DNA of 64,000 nucleotides from Nocardioides sp. CER19 (GCF_029846275.1 NZ_JARVWS010000002.1:1-64000), one strand, 5' to 3'. Shown: positions 1 to 9,853, counted from the stretch's first letter. Notes: generated from the sequence alone by a model not told the origin. Made by a program: numbers and translations.

Positions 1-142
1 TCGTTTCGTCGAGGACCTCACCCAGGCCGAGATCGGTGACCGCATCGGCGTGACCCAGATGCAGGTCTCCCGCCTGCTCGGCGGCATCCTCGCCAAGCTC
101 CGCGAGACCATCGCCCCGGAGGGCAAGCCGGTCGCCGCCTGA
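1..142 (+). CDS. RNA polymerase sigma factor, C-terminal end (partial)
   Basis: Only the last 46 codons lie in the window, in the frame starting at base 2. The residues AEIGDRIGVTQMQVSRLL form a helix-turn-helix typical of sigma-70 region 4, which contacts the -35 element. The QMQVSRLL form and the short tail after it suggest a SigB/SigF-type group 3 sigma factor rather than an ECF factor, but the domains that would settle this lie upstream of the window. The gene ends in TGA just before a strong palindrome shared with the convergent mqo gene. Confidence 0.75.
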   Translation, partial: RFVEDLTQAEIGDRIGVTQMQVSRLLGGILAKLRETIAPEGKPVAA

Positions 143-206
143 CCTCCCCCCGCACGTCGCCGCCCGGGCGCACGCCGTCGCGACGCCGTGGACACTCCTT
201 GGAAGC

Positions 207-245
207 AACGAGGGCCCGTCACCGATCCGGTGACGGGCCCTCGTT
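207..245. terminator. Bidirectional intrinsic terminator
   Basis: A perfect 18-bp stem (AACGAGGGCCCGTCACCG, 207-224) with a 3-nt loop and its exact complement at 228-245 lies between the convergent sigma-factor and mqo genes. The A/T-rich outer base pairs give short U tracts on both strands. It can end transcripts from both sides. Confidence 0.8.
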
Positions 246-280
246 CACGTGGTGCCGAGGCTGCTCGGGACGCAGGAAGA

Positions 281-1774
281 TCAGGCGGAGCGTGCCTGCG
301 AGGGCTCCTCGGCAGGAACCGCCAGCTGCAGCGCGCGCGCCGTACGGGTGAGCGTCTCGCGGGCGGCCTCGGGGTCCTCGGAGAGCGAGGCGCCGAAGCT
401 CGGGACGAGCTGCTGCAGCGTGGGCTGCCAGGCGTCCCAGCGGTCGGCGAAGCAGCGCTCGAGAAGCTGCAGCATGATCGGCGCCGCGGTCGAGGCGCCC
501 GGCGAGGCGCCGAGGAGGCCGGCGATCGAGCCGTCGGACGCGGTGATCACCTCCGTGCCGAACTGGAGGACGCCGGTGGGCCTGATGACCTGCACCCGCT
601 GGCCAGCCGTGATCTTCTCCCAGTCCTGCGGGTCGGCCTCCGGGAAGAAGTCGACGAGGTCCTTGAACTTGGTCTTCGGGCGGGCGATCAGCTGCTGGAT
701 GAGATAGATCGTCAGGCCGATGTTGGTCAGACCGGCCTTGAGCATCGGCAGCAGGTTGTGGAGCCGGATCGAGGCGAACAGGTCGAAGAACGAGCCGAAC
801 TTCAGGAAGCGCGGGCTCCAGCCGGCGTACGGGCCGAACATCAGCGCCTGCGAGCCGTCGACGAAGCGGGTGTCGAGGTGCGGCACCGACATCGGCGGGG
901 CGCCGACCGCGGCCTTGCCGTAGACCTTCGCCTGGTGCTTGGCGACGAGCTCCGGCTTGGTGGTGCGCAGGAACTCACCCGAGACCGGGAAGCCGCCGAA
1001 GCCCTTGATCTCCGGGATCTTGGAGCCCTGGAGCAGGCGCAGCGCGAAGCCGCCGGCGCCGACGAAGACGAAGCGAGCGGTGTAGGAGAAGCGCTCGCCG
1101 GTGCCGACGCGACGGCCGGCGATCTCCCAGAGCCCGTCGTCGGTGCGCTTGACCTTCCGCACTTCGGAGCCGAGCTCGAGGTGGGCCCCCCGCTCGACGA
1201 GCGAGTCGCTGAGGATCTCCGTGAGGCGGCCGAAGTCGACGTCAGAGCCCGCGTCGGTGAACGTCGCGGCGACCGGCGTGGACAGGTCGCGGCCCTCGAT
1301 CAGCGTGGGCGCCCACTCCCGGATGACCTCGGGGTCGTCGCTGAACCGCATGCCCTCGAAGAGCGGGTGCGCCGAGAGGGCGTCGTAGCGCTTGCGCAGG
1401 TAGTCGACGTTGTCCGCGCCCCACACGAAGCTCATGTGCGGGATCGGGTTGATGAACGCCGACGGGTCCGGGATGCGGCCGCTCTCGACGAGGAACGACC
1501 ACAGCTGGCGGGACACCTGGAACTGCTCGTTCACCTGAACGGCCTTCGAGATGTCGACGGTGCCGTCGTCCTTCAGCGGCGTGTAGTTGAGCTCGCACAG
1601 GGCCGAGTGGCCGGTGCCTGCGTTGTTCCAGGGGCCTGAGCTCTCCTGGGACAGCGAGTCGAGCCGCTCGATCACCTTGATGTTCCACCCCGGCTCGAGC
1701 TCCTGGAGAAGCGTGCCGAGGGTGGCGCTCATGATGCCGCCACCAATGAGAACTGCGTCGATGGGTGACTCCAC
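281..1774 (-). CDS. mqo: Malate:quinone oxidoreductase
   Basis: The 497-residue protein oxidises malate to oxaloacetate and passes electrons to menaquinone at the inner face of the membrane, a TCA-cycle step common in actinobacteria. It opens with an FAD-binding glycine motif (VLIGGGIMSATLG, about residues 8-20) followed by SSGPWNNAGTGHSALCELNYTP, the family signature read here in two pieces. The length matches the Mqo family. The GTG start at 1774 puts the FAD motif at the usual distance; AAGG lies immediately before it, and a TACAT-like -10 is close by, so the exact leader is unclear. It is transcribed alone, divergent from the acyl-CoA ligase. Confidence 0.93.
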   Translation of the reverse strand: MESPIDAVLIGGGIMSATLGTLLQELEPGWNIKVIERLDSLSQESSGPWNNAGTGHSALCELNYTPLKDDGTVDISKAVQVNEQFQVSRQLWSFLVESGRIPDPSAFINPIPHMSFVWGADNVDYLRKRYDALSAHPLFEGMRFSDDPEVIREWAPTLIEGRDLSTPVAATFTDAGSDVDFGRLTEILSDSLVERGAHLELGSEVRKVKRTDDGLWEIAGRRVGTGERFSYTARFVFVGAGGFALRLLQGSKIPEIKGFGGFPVSGEFLRTTKPELVAKHQAKVYGKAAVGAPPMSVPHLDTRFVDGSQALMFGPYAGWSPRFLKFGSFFDLFASIRLHNLLPMLKAGLTNIGLTIYLIQQLIARPKTKFKDLVDFFPEADPQDWEKITAGQRVQVIRPTGVLQFGTEVITASDGSIAGLLGASPGASTAAPIMLQLLERCFADRWDAWQPTLQQLVPSFGASLSEDPEAARETLTRTARALQLAVPAEEPSQARSA

Positions 1775-1934
1775 CCTTCATGTATCGGGCATAGCCGTCC
1801 CGCGCGCCAAATCGGGTCCGGCGGTTCGCCCGGTTTTGTGGCAGAGGTCATAGCGACCCCCGCCCCTTCGCCCGGGGTGATCGAACCCCCACGCGCCCCT
1901 GTGACCCAGGACACAGAGGTGGTAAAGATGCTCC

Positions 1935-3548
1935 ATGGAGTCGTATGCCGCTGGGGAGACCGACATTCCCCTGCTCGAGGAGACCGTCGGAGCGAACTTC
2001 GAGCGCACCGCCAGGGCGTACGCCGACCGCGAGGCGCTCGTCGAGGTCGGCTCGGGACGCCGCTGGACGTGGAAGCAGCTGGACGACGCGGTGAACTGGA
2101 CCGCCCGGGGCCTGCTCGCGTCCGGCATCGAGAAGGGCGACCGGGTCGGGATCTGGGCGCCGAACTGCGCCGAGTGGACGATCGTGCAGTACGCCACGGC
2201 GAAGATCGGGGCGATCCTGGTCAACGTCAACCCTGCCTACCGCACCCACGAGTTCGCCTACGTCGCCAACCAGAGCGGCATGCGGCTGCTGATGGCGGCG
2301 AGCAGCTTCAAGAGCAGCGACTACCGCGCGATGATCCGCGAGACCGCCGACCAGTGTCCGGCGCTCGAGCGGGTCGTCTACATCGACACCGACGGCTGGC
2401 GGGCGCTCCACGACCAGGGCCGCGAGCTGCCGCCCTGCGCCGTGGCCGAGCGGATGGCGACGCTCGACCCGTTCGACCCGATCAACATCCAGTACACGTC
2501 GGGCACGACCGGCTTCCCCAAGGGCGCCACGCTGTCGCACCGCAACATCCTCAACAACGGCTACTTCGTGACCGAGACGGTCGGCTTCACCGCCGAGGAC
2601 CGGCTCTGCATCCCGGTGCCCTTCTACCACTGCTTCGGCATGGTGATGGCCAACCTCGGCTGCACCACCCACGGCGCCACGATGGTGATCCCCGGTCCCG
2701 GGTTCGACCCCGTCGCGACGCTGACGGCGGTGCAGGACGAGCGGTGCACGGCGGTCTACGGCGTCCCGACGATGTTCATCGCCGAGCAGAACCTGCCGGA
2801 CTTCACCGACTACGACCTGACCACGCTGCGCACCGGGATCATGGCCGGCTCGATCTGCCCGGTCGAGGTGATGAAGCGCTGCGTCAACGAGATGCACATG
2901 AACGAGGTCTCCATCGCCTACGGCATGACCGAGACCTCGCCGGTCTCGTGCCAGACCCGGGTCGACGACGACCTCGACCACCGCACGGAGACGATCGGAC
3001 GCGCCGCCCCGCACGTCGAGATCAAGATCGTCGACCCGTCGACCGGGGCGACGGTGCCGCGCGGTGAGCCGGGGGAGTTCTGCACCCGCGGCTACTCGGT
3101 GATGCTGGGCTACTGGGACGAGCCCGCGAAGACCGCCGAGGCGATCGACGACGACGGCTGGATGCACACGGGTGACCTCGCGGTCATGCGCGAGGACGGC
3201 TACTGCAACGTCGTCGGCCGGATCAAGGACATGGTCATCCGCGGTGGCGAGAACATCTACCCGCGCGAGATCGAGGAGTTCCTCTACACGCATCCCGACA
3301 TCGAGGACGTCCAAGTGGTCGGCGTACCCGATGAGAAGTACGGCGAGGAGCTGTGCGCCTGGGTGCGGATGAAGGCCGGCGCCGCGCCGCTCGACGCCGC
3401 CGCGGTCAGGGCGTACGCCGAGGGCCGGCTCGCGCACTACAAGATCCCGCGCTACGTTCTGGTCGTCGAGGAGTTCCCGATGACGGTGACCGGCAAGATC
3501 CGCAAGGTGGAGATGCGCGAGCGCAGCGTCGGCCTGCTGGGACTGTGA
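1935..3548 (+). CDS. Acyl-CoA synthetase (AMP-binding, FadD family)
   Basis: The 537-residue adenylate-forming enzyme activates a carboxylic acid, probably a medium or long fatty acid, to its CoA thioester. The P-loop-like motif [11 protein letters not shown] lies near residue 187, the YGMTETSP motif near 328, the hinge region [12 protein letters not shown] near 411, and the C-terminal catalytic lysine in TGKIRK near 519. The length is normal for the family. ATG 1935 follows TAAAGAT by five bases, so a leaderless start is possible. The stop lies one base from the stop of the convergent channel gene. The exact substrate cannot be read from the sequence. Confidence 0.87.
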   Translation: MESYAAGETDIPLLEETVGANFERTARAYADREALVEVGSGRRWTWKQLDDAVNWTARGLLASGIEKGDRVGIWAPNCAEWTIVQYATAKIGAILVNVNPAYRTHEFAYVANQSGMRLLMAASSFKSSDYRAMIRETADQCPALERVVYIDTDGWRALHDQGRELPPCAVAERMATLDPFDPINIQYTSGTTGFPKGATLSHRNILNNGYFVTETVGFTAEDRLCIPVPFYHCFGMVMANLGCTTHGATMVIPGPGFDPVATLTAVQDERCTAVYGVPTMFIAEQNLPDFTDYDLTTLRTGIMAGSICPVEVMKRCVNEMHMNEVSIAYGMTETSPVSCQTRVDDDLDHRTETIGRAAPHVEIKIVDPSTGATVPRGEPGEFCTRGYSVMLGYWDEPAKTAEAIDDDGWMHTGDLAVMREDGYCNVVGRIKDMVIRGGENIYPREIEEFLYTHPDIEDVQVVGVPDEKYGEELCAWVRMKAGAAPLDAAAVRAYAEGRLAHYKIPRYVLVVEEFPMTVTGKIRKVEMRERSVGLLGL

Positions 3549-3549
3549 G

Positions 3550-4458
3550 TCAGTCCCTGATCCGCTCGCCGGCCGGTGGCGGGGTCGCGGCCGTCTCCCG
3601 CGCGGCGTCGCCGTAGAGGTAGAAGTACGCGCCGGCGACGAAGACCGCGGCCCCGATCGCGTTCCCGAGGAACGCGAAGACCAGGTTGAGCACCGTCTCG
3701 CTCAGCGTGAGGTCACCGGCACCGACCATCATCGCCGCCGGCAGGAAGAACATGTTCGCCACCACGTGGTCGAAGCCGAGCGCCACGAACGCGGCGATCG
3801 GCGGGACGATCGCGAGGATCTTGCCACCGACGCTGGTGGCGGCCAGGGCGATCCAGACGGCGAGGCAGACCAGCCAGTTGCAGCCGATCGCCCGGAAGAA
3901 CTGCTGCGAGTGCGTCTCGTCGATGCCCTTGCCGGTGGCGATCGCCTCCAGCCGGTCGTGCGAGATCGTCCCGCTGGCGAAGATGCCGGTCAGGTCGCCG
4001 AGCACCCAGGCCACGAAGAGCGAGCCGACGAGGTTGCCGATCGTGACCCAGAACCAGTTCATCAGCATCCCGCCGGCCGTCACGCGCTTCGCGAGGACGG
4101 CCAGCGGGACCAGCATCATGTTGCCGGTCAGCAGGTCGGCGCCCGCGATGATCACGAGGATCAGGCCGAGGCTGAAGGTCACGCCGGTGATCAGCGTGGT
4201 GATGCCGCCCCACTGCTTGGGGTCGAGGCCGGCCGAGGTGACCGTCGCGATGAGCGCGCCGAAGGCGATGTAGGCCCCGGCGAGGAACCCCGCGACCAGC
4301 GCCTTGCCCGGACGGGCGGCCGCCTTCGCCTCGCCGGCGGAGATCGCCAGCCTGGTGATGTCGAGGGGAGCGTTGAACGACACGATGGCCTCCGCTGACG
4401 GATCGGTTCCTGGTCGAGACGGACGCAGACGCGCGTACCCGGCGTCGAGGTTCGGCAT
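3550..4458 (-). CDS. Formate/nitrite transporter family channel (FNT)
   Basis: The protein has about six hydrophobic segments and the FNT features [10 protein letters not shown] in the first membrane segment and [10 protein letters not shown] in the third, followed by [16 protein letters not shown] proteins are pentameric channels for formate, nitrite, hydrosulfide or similar monovalent anions. No formate or nitrite enzyme lies next to it, so the substrate is open. The start is uncertain: ATG 4458 is chosen; an in-frame GTG at 4470 with AGGA just upstream is the alternative. It is divergent from the PLP enzyme, with only 25 bases between the starts. Confidence 0.85.
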   Translation of the reverse strand: MPNLDAGYARLRPSRPGTDPSAEAIVSFNAPLDITRLAISAGEAKAAARPGKALVAGFLAGAYIAFGALIATVTSAGLDPKQWGGITTLITGVTFSLGLILVIIAGADLLTGNMMLVPLAVLAKRVTAGGMLMNWFWVTIGNLVGSLFVAWVLGDLTGIFASGTISHDRLEAIATGKGIDETHSQQFFRAIGCNWLVCLAVWIALAATSVGGKILAIVPPIAAFVALGFDHVVANMFFLPAAMMVGAGDLTLSETVLNLVFAFLGNAIGAAVFVAGAYFYLYGDAARETAATPPPAGERIRD

Positions 4459-4483
4459 GCGCAGGACCACCTATCCTGGGCCC

Positions 4484-5575
4484 GTGCCGCAGCCCCTCGC
4501 CGAGAATCGCGCCTGGATCGACGAGGCGGTCCGCCGGGTCGAGGCCGACGCCAACCGCAGCGCCGACACGCACCTCCACGTGCTGCCGCTGCCCGCGCCG
4601 CCGGTCGGGACCGACATCACGCTCTACCTCAAGGACGAGTCGGTCCACCCGACCGGCTCGCTCAAGCATCGGCTGGCCCGCTCGCTGTTCCTCTACGCGC
4701 TGTGCAACGGCTGGCTGCACGCCGGGTCGACGGTCGTCGAGGCGTCGTCGGGCTCGACGGCCGTCTCGGAGGCCTACTTCGCCCGCCTCGTCGGCCTGCC
4801 GTTCGTCGCGGTGATGCCGCGCTCGACGTCGCCGGAGAAGGTCGCGCTCATCGAGTGGTACGGCGGCCGCTGTCACTTCGTCGAGTCCGCGGGTGAGGTC
4901 TACGAGGAGGCGCGCCGGCTGGCGGCCGACTGCGGCGGCCACTACATGGATCAGTTCACCTACGCCGAGCGGGCGACCGACTGGCGCGGCAACAACAACA
5001 TCGCCGAGTCGATCTTCGGCCAGATGCGGCGCGAGCCGCACCCGGTGCCGGCGTGGATCGTCGTCTCGGCCGGCACGGGCGGAACGTCGGCGACGATCGG
5101 CCGCTACCTGCACTACCAGCGCTACCCGACGCGGCTGCTCGTCGCCGACCCCGAGGGCTCGGCCTTCTACGACGGCTGGCAGCAGGACGTCTCCACGGCG
5201 ACCGGGCCCGGCTCGCGCATCGAGGGCATCGGCCGCCCGCGCATCGAGCCGTCGTTCATCGGCGGCGTCGTCGACGACATGCTCCGCGTTCCCGACGCCG
5301 CCTCCATCGCGACGATGCGGTGGGTGACCGACCGGCTCGGTCGCTCGGTCGGGGCCTCCACGGGCACGAACGTCTGGGCCGCCCTCCAGGTGATCAGCCG
5401 GATGCGGGTCGCCGGCGAGGCCGGCAGCGTCGTCACGCTGCTGTGCGACGGCGGGGACCGCTACTCCACCACCTACTACTCCGACGACTGGCTGGCGGCG
5501 CAGGGCATCGACCTGGCGCCGTACACCCGGGCGCTGGCGGCGTACGACGGGACCGGCGTCCTCGACGTCCCGTAG
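4484..5575 (+). CDS. PLP-dependent cysteine synthase-like enzyme (Cds1-like cysteine desulfhydrase)
   Basis: The 363-residue protein has the fold-type II PLP pattern: Schiff-base lysine K61 in HPTGSLKHR, the asparagine/serine loop [12 protein letters not shown], and a glycine-rich phosphate loop [14 protein letters not shown]. The long insert with [20 protein letters not shown] resembles the mycobacterial L-cysteine desulfhydrase Cds1, which makes H2S, pyruvate and ammonia from cysteine; a cysteine synthase role is the alternative. The GTG start at 4484 is supported by TATCCT at 4472-4477, giving a leaderless mRNA. The neighbouring FNT channel could carry hydrosulfide, but that link is inference only. 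Confidence 0.82.
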   Translation: MPQPLAENRAWIDEAVRRVEADANRSADTHLHVLPLPAPPVGTDITLYLKDESVHPTGSLKHRLARSLFLYALCNGWLHAGSTVVEASSGSTAVSEAYFARLVGLPFVAVMPRSTSPEKVALIEWYGGRCHFVESAGEVYEEARRLAADCGGHYMDQFTYAERATDWRGNNNIAESIFGQMRREPHPVPAWIVVSAGTGGTSATIGRYLHYQRYPTRLLVADPEGSAFYDGWQQDVSTATGPGSRIEGIGRPRIEPSFIGGVVDDMLRVPDAASIATMRWVTDRLGRSVGASTGTNVWAALQVISRMRVAGEAGSVVTLLCDGGDRYSTTYYSDDWLAAQGIDLAPYTRALAAYDGTGVLDVP

Positions 5576-5593
5576 CCGGGGCCGAGTCGCGGG

Positions 5594-6367
5594 TCAGCGG
5601 GTGCCGAGGACGACCGTGCCGCCGATCTCGTCGTCGGTCTCGACCCGCGCCGTCAGACCGGCGGCCCGCATCAGCGACGCCGTGCTGTCGGCCTGCGGGC
5701 GTCCGGACTCCACGAGGATCGCGCCGCCGGGCGCGAGGCGGTCGACGGCGCCCGCGATCGCCCGCCGCTGCACGTCGAGGCCGTCCGGTCCGCCGTCGAG
5801 GGCGACCCGGTGCTCGTGGTCGCGGGCCTCGGGCGGCATGAGCGCGATCTCGTCGGTCGGGACGTACGGCGCGTTCGCCAGGATGACGTCGAAGCGCAGG
5901 TCGGGTGGCAGCGGCTCGTAGAGGTCACCCAGCAGCACCCGCTCCGGCGGCAGGTTGCGGCGCGCGCAGTCCACCGCGGCCGGGTCGACGTCGACGGCCC
6001 AGACGTCCAGCGCGTCGACGCGGGACGCGACGGCGGTACCGATGGCGCCGGTCCCGCAGCCGAGGTCGAGGGCCGTCGCGCCCCCGGAGAGCCGGTGAGC
6101 GGCCAGCCGCACCATCAGCTCCGTCCTGCGGCGCGGGACGAAGACACCGGCCGCGCAGGCGACCCGGATGCCGGCGAACTCCGCCCAGCCGACGATGGTC
6201 TCGAGCGGCTCCCCGGCGACACGGCGGGCGGCCAGCGCCTCGAGTCGATCGGCGGCGCCGCCGGAGGCCTCGCGCAGCAGTGCCGCCTCCTCCTCGGCGA
6301 ACACGCAGCCGGCGGCGCGCAGCCGCGCCACCAGGGGGTCGGCCGGTGACGGATCGGTGAGAGACAT
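5594..6367 (-). CDS. PrmC-related protein-(glutamine-N5) methyltransferase, substrate unknown
   Basis: The 257-residue protein has a class I SAM-binding motif (LDLGCGTGAIG, residues 100-110) and an NAPY tetrapeptide at 165-168 where PrmC/HemK proteins have NPPY. PrmC methylates the GGQ glutamine of release factors. The actinobacterial PrmC-related family is thought to use another, unknown protein substrate. The start chosen is ATG 6367; an in-frame ATG at 6385 shares its CATG with the divergent gene start at 6384. It converges on the PLP enzyme 18 bases away. Confidence 0.78.
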   Translation of the reverse strand: MSLTDPSPADPLVARLRAAGCVFAEEEAALLREASGGAADRLEALAARRVAGEPLETIVGWAEFAGIRVACAAGVFVPRRRTELMVRLAAHRLSGGATALDLGCGTGAIGTAVASRVDALDVWAVDVDPAAVDCARRNLPPERVLLGDLYEPLPPDLRFDVILANAPYVPTDEIALMPPEARDHEHRVALDGGPDGLDVQRRAIAGAVDRLAPGGAILVESGRPQADSTASLMRAAGLTARVETDDEIGGTVVLGTR

Positions 6368-6383
6368 CGGGAAGGATGCTCCC

Positions 6384-6740
6384 ATGTCCGGCGCCCTGGT
6401 CCCGATCGCGTGGATCGTCGTCGCCTACTCCCTGCTCGTGACGGTCGCCGCCGCCGTCGGGCTCTTCCTCCGCGCGCCGCGGCCGCGCTGGCTCGACCAG
6501 CTCGCGTGGATGCTCGAGGTGCTGGCCTTCGTACTCGCCGTCGGTGCGCTCGCCGCGCTGAGCGACGGGCGGCCACACGAGCTGAGCACCCACCTGGGGT
6601 ACGTCGCCGCGGTCGTCGTCATTGTCCCGATCGCGATGCTGTCCGTGCGTGACGACCGGGGGCCCTGGTCGTCCGGTGTGGTCGCCGTGGCGGCCCTGGC
6701 GACCGGCGTCGTCGCGGTGAGGATCATGATGACCCGGTGA
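6384..6740 (+). CDS. Small integral membrane protein, unknown
   Basis: This 118-residue protein has four predicted membrane segments, with a positively charged loop (RAPRPRW) after the first two. I do not recognise a family. It is followed after 7 bases by a second small membrane protein and then an MBL-fold hydrolase, so the three probably form one operon. Confidence 0.6.
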   Translation: MSGALVPIAWIVVAYSLLVTVAAAVGLFLRAPRPRWLDQLAWMLEVLAFVLAVGALAALSDGRPHELSTHLGYVAAVVVIVPIAMLSVRDDRGPWSSGVVAVAALATGVVAVRIMMTR

Positions 6741-6747
6741 TGGCCCC

Positions 6748-7170
6748 ATGAAGTCAGAGCCGAGGTCCGGCCCCCATCTCGTCCTGCTGGCCGTCTACGC
6801 GCTGTTCGTCCTGGCGGCCGGTGCGCGCTCGCTCGTGCAGATCGCGACCCGGTTCTCCGACGCCCCGCTCGCCTACGTGCTGTCGCTGCTCGCGGCGCTG
6901 ACCTACGCCGCCGGCTGGTTCGCCATCCGCCGGGCGGCGCACGGCCGGCCGGCGTTCGCCCGGGGAATGCTGTGGGTGGAGCTCGGCGGCGTGATGGTGG
7001 TCGGCACGCTGTCGCTGGTGAAGCCTGACTGGTTCTCCGACGCGACGGTGTGGTCGGACTACGGCCAGGGCTACGGCTGGGTCCCCGCGATCCTGCCGAT
7101 CGCCGGGCTGTTCTGGCTGCACCGCACGCACCCGCGCACGCGCATGGACACAGAGAGCGAGCGAGCATGA
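6748..7170 (+). CDS. Small integral membrane protein, unknown
   Basis: This 140-residue protein has about four hydrophobic segments and ends in a charged tail (HRTHPRTRMDTESERA). The region LVKPDWFSDATVWSDYGQGYGWVP between segments 3 and 4 is probably extracytoplasmic. Its TGA overlaps the ATG of the MBL-fold gene (ATGA at 7167), which indicates translational coupling. No family was recognised. Confidence 0.65.
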   Translation: MKSEPRSGPHLVLLAVYALFVLAAGARSLVQIATRFSDAPLAYVLSLLAALTYAAGWFAIRRAAHGRPAFARGMLWVELGGVMVVGTLSLVKPDWFSDATVWSDYGQGYGWVPAILPIAGLFWLHRTHPRTRMDTESERA

Positions 7171-8225
7171 GCACGCCCACGGCCTACGCCGTCTCCCCGG
7201 ACTCCGGCGAGCACTGGTCGGCACCCGGCGCCTTCGAGGTGGCTCCGGGGATCCACCGGATCCCGCTGCCCCTGCCGATGGACGGGCTCAAGGCGGTCAA
7301 CGTCTACGTCATCGAGACCGAGCAGGGGCTGACGCTCATCGACGGTGGCTGGGCGGTCACCGAGGGGCGCGAGGCGCTCGAGAAGGGGCTGCGCCAGCTC
7401 GGCCGCAGCTTCACCGACATCCGCCGGTTCCTCGTCACCCACGTCCACCGCGACCACTTCTCCCTCGCCGCGGCCCTCGGTGCCGAGGTCGGCGCGGACG
7501 TGACGCTGGGCCTGGGCGAGAAGCCGACGCTCGACGTGATGCTCGGCGCCACGTCGGTCGACGAGGTTCCGATGCTCGGGCAGCTGCGCGCCGCCGGCGC
7601 CGCCGGCCTGGCCAGCCTCTTCGGCGAGAACCCGTCGAGCGACGGTCGCGACGAGCGCTCGATCCGCTATCCGGACAGCTGGTTCGACGGCGACGTCGAG
7701 GTGGCGGTCGGCGAGCGGACCCTCGACGCCATCCACACGCCCGGCCACACCCGGGGGCACTACGTCTTCGCCGAGCAGGCCGCCGGGCTGCTCTTCGCCG
7801 GGGACCACGTGCTGCCCACGATCACGCCCTCGATCGGCTTCGAGCCGGCCGCCGTCCGGCAGCCGCTGCGCGACTTCATGTCCTCGCTGGCGAAGGTCCG
7901 AGCTCTCCCGGACCTCACGCTGCTGCCCGCCCACGGGCCGGTCGCACCGTCCGTCCACGCCCGCGTCGACCAGCTGCTCGAGCACCACGAGCACCGGCTC
8001 GCGCTCTGCCTCGACGCCCTGGTGAGCGGTGCCAGGACGGCGTACGACGTCGCCGGTGAGCTGCCCTGGACGCGCCACGACCACGCCTTCGACACGCTCG
8101 ACCCGTTCAACGCGGCGCTGGCCGCGATGGAGACCAAGGCGCACCTCGAGCTCCTGGTCGCCCGCGGCCGGGCCGGTCGCACCGAGGCGGCCGACGGTGT
8201 CCTGTTCGCGCTCACGCACGAGTAG
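7167..8225 (+). CDS. Metallo-beta-lactamase-fold hydrolase
   Basis: The 352-residue protein carries the MBL metal motif THVHRDH (H92, H94, D96, H97), a later histidine in HTPGHTRGHYVF, and the aspartate in LFAGDHVLPT. These ligands hold two metal ions in glyoxalase II-like thioesterases, lactonases and related enzymes. A C-terminal domain of about 100 residues follows, as in the RNase Z/LACTB2-like group. The arginine inside the HxHxDH motif (HVHRDH) is common in this group. ATG 7167 overlaps the preceding stop. The substrate is not deducible. Confidence 0.82.
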   Translation: MSTPTAYAVSPDSGEHWSAPGAFEVAPGIHRIPLPLPMDGLKAVNVYVIETEQGLTLIDGGWAVTEGREALEKGLRQLGRSFTDIRRFLVTHVHRDHFSLAAALGAEVGADVTLGLGEKPTLDVMLGATSVDEVPMLGQLRAAGAAGLASLFGENPSSDGRDERSIRYPDSWFDGDVEVAVGERTLDAIHTPGHTRGHYVFAEQAAGLLFAGDHVLPTITPSIGFEPAAVRQPLRDFMSSLAKVRALPDLTLLPAHGPVAPSVHARVDQLLEHHEHRLALCLDALVSGARTAYDVAGELPWTRHDHAFDTLDPFNAALAAMETKAHLELLVARGRAGRTEAADGVLFALTHE

Positions 8226-8234
8226 CCCGGCGAA

Positions 8235-8525
8235 TCACACGCAGTCACGGCAGATCATCCGATCCGCGTCCGCCAGCTGGCTGCGATGGTGGACGAGGAA
8301 GCAGCTGCGGCAGGTGAACTCGTCCGCCGCGGCCGGCTTGACCTCGATGGCGAGGTCGACGTGGGACAGGTCGGCCCCCGGCAGCTCGAACGCCTCGGCC
8401 GCCTCGACCTCGTCCTCGTCGACGCGCCCCGAGTCCTTGTCCTTGCGGCGCGACTTGAGCTCCTCCAGGCTCTCGTCCCGCTCCTCCTCGGCGGACTTGC
8501 GCGGGGCGTCGTAGTCAGTGGCCAT
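8235..8525 (-). CDS. DUF4193 family zinc-ribbon protein
   Basis: The 96-residue acidic protein ends with two CxxC knuckles, CRSC and CRDC, separated by about 20 residues, which form a zinc ribbon. The start MATDYDAPRK is typical of the actinobacterial DUF4193 family, whose function is unknown. A GGGAG ribosome-binding site lies 7 bases before ATG 8525. The 262-bp gap to the next gene (8526-8787) holds the divergent upstream regions of both genes and no recognisable RNA or repeat. Confidence 0.85.
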   Translation of the reverse strand: MATDYDAPRKSAEEERDESLEELKSRRKDKDSGRVDEDEVEAAEAFELPGADLSHVDLAIEVKPAAADEFTCRSCFLVHHRSQLADADRMICRDCV

Positions 8526-8787
8526 GCCGTATCTCCCATCGGACCGGTCGGGGCTCATCCCGTGGTGGTCGGCCACCGTGCCGCAGCCGCGCGGTCGACG
8601 CCTCACACGGTGCGGGTGACTCGGCCGGACCGGAGCGCTTTGCTCTTTCCCCCAATGAGGGGAGATCGCGGCCGCCGCCGGCACCCGGCTCGACCGATCG
8701 GCGTTCGATGAGCCGACCACACCACCAACACAGCACGACTGGGACGGTCTCGGCTCCCACGCCGCGCCGGACTCCGAGGGGGGAGCC

Positions 8788-9807
8788 ATGCGGCCGATCA
8801 TGCTCACGTCCTGCGTCGCCCGGTTCGTGGCGGCGCTCGGCAGCGCAGCGGTCCTGGCCGTCGCCGGACTGGCCGTCACGGTGGTGGCGCCGGCCCCCGC
8901 GTCGGGCCGGGTCACGACGACCGGGCTGTGGCCGACCTCCTTCCGGGCCCACCAGACGGCCGCCGACTGCGGTCGCTGGAGGCTGGACGAGCACGGGTTC
9001 TGCGTGGCCGACGACACCCGCAACGGACTGGAGCTCGGCGTCAGGTTCCGGACGTCGCGGGTCCTCCGGGTCACCGGCGTCCGGATCTACCGCTTCGACA
9101 CGGCGACGCTCCGGGCGTCGCTGTGGAGCTCCTCCGGCACGCTGCTCGCGCGCGGGACCTTCGCACCCGGTCCGGCGAACGCGTGGCAGGACATGACCTT
9201 CCCCGCGCCCGTCACCATCGTGCCGGGCCGGACGTACGTCGCCTCCTACTTCAGCCCCAACACCCGCTACGCCTTCCGGTACGGCTACTTCGCCCGGTCC
9301 GGCCGCACGGTCGGGCCCGTCACCGCACTGCGCTCGACCGACCGCGAACCGAACGGCGTGCACTGCTACGAGGACGCGATCTGTGGCTCCTTCCCCGTGC
9401 GCGGCTACCGCAGCTCGACCTACTGGGTGACGCCGCTGTGGGCGACGCCACCCGCCGCCGGCGTCGCGACCTCGCCCGGCCCCCGCGTGGTGCGGGTGCA
9501 GCCCGGTCACGCGCTCGCGAAGGTGACGACCACCGTGCAGGTCACGTTCTCGGAGCCGCTGCGGTCGAGCACGCTCACGACCGCCACCGTGCGGCTCGTG
9601 GGCCCGGACGGGCGCGTCGCGACCCGGCTGAGCTACGCCGCCGCGCAGCGGCGAGTGGTGCTGGACCCGCGGAGGAGGCTGCGGCCCGGCACGAGGTACC
9701 GCGTCGAGGTGTCCACCCGGGTGCGGGACACCGCGGGACGCCGCCTGGACCAGCGGCCCGCGATGACCGGCCTGCAGCGGGGCGTCTGGAGGTTCCGCAC
9801 CCGCTGA
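8788..9807 (+). CDS. Secreted DUF4082 protein with C-terminal Ig-like (Big_5) domain
   Basis: The 339-residue protein begins with a signal peptide (hydrophobic stretch about residues 10-35, cleavage near APASG). Residues from about 50 to 220 look like a DUF4082 domain (GVRFRTSRVLRVTGVRIYRF, read in part; PVTIVPGRTYVASYF), a beta-sandwich found in secreted and cell-wall proteins. A bacterial Ig-like domain follows (PGHALAKVTTTVQVTFSEP to the C terminus). No sortase motif or transmembrane anchor is seen, so it is probably released. A GGGGGGAG run lies just before ATG 8788. The ligand is unknown. Confidence 0.75.
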   Translation: MRPIMLTSCVARFVAALGSAAVLAVAGLAVTVVAPAPASGRVTTTGLWPTSFRAHQTAADCGRWRLDEHGFCVADDTRNGLELGVRFRTSRVLRVTGVRIYRFDTATLRASLWSSSGTLLARGTFAPGPANAWQDMTFPAPVTIVPGRTYVASYFSPNTRYAFRYGYFARSGRTVGPVTALRSTDREPNGVHCYEDAICGSFPVRGYRSSTYWVTPLWATPPAAGVATSPGPRVVRVQPGHALAKVTTTVQVTFSEPLRSSTLTTATVRLVGPDGRVATRLSYAAAQRRVVLDPRRRLRPGTRYRVEVSTRVRDTAGRRLDQRPAMTGLQRGVWRFRTR

Positions 9808-9825
9808 CCGGCGTACCCGGGCGGA

Positions 9826-9853
9826 GAGACTCCCCCGGGACGGGGGGAGTCTC
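9826..9853 (+). terminator. Intrinsic terminator-like hairpin
   Basis: GAGACTCCCCC (9826-9836) pairs perfectly with GGGGGAGTCTC (9843-9853) across a 6-nt loop. It lies 19 bases after the DUF4082 gene and just before the thi promoter, so it probably separates the two transcription units. There is no U tract. Confidence 0.6.

Noticed and set aside
188..1639. Plus-strand ORF opposite mqo
   Set aside because: It begins inside the terminator and encodes arginine/alanine-rich sequence without domains, while the minus strand gives a complete Mqo.
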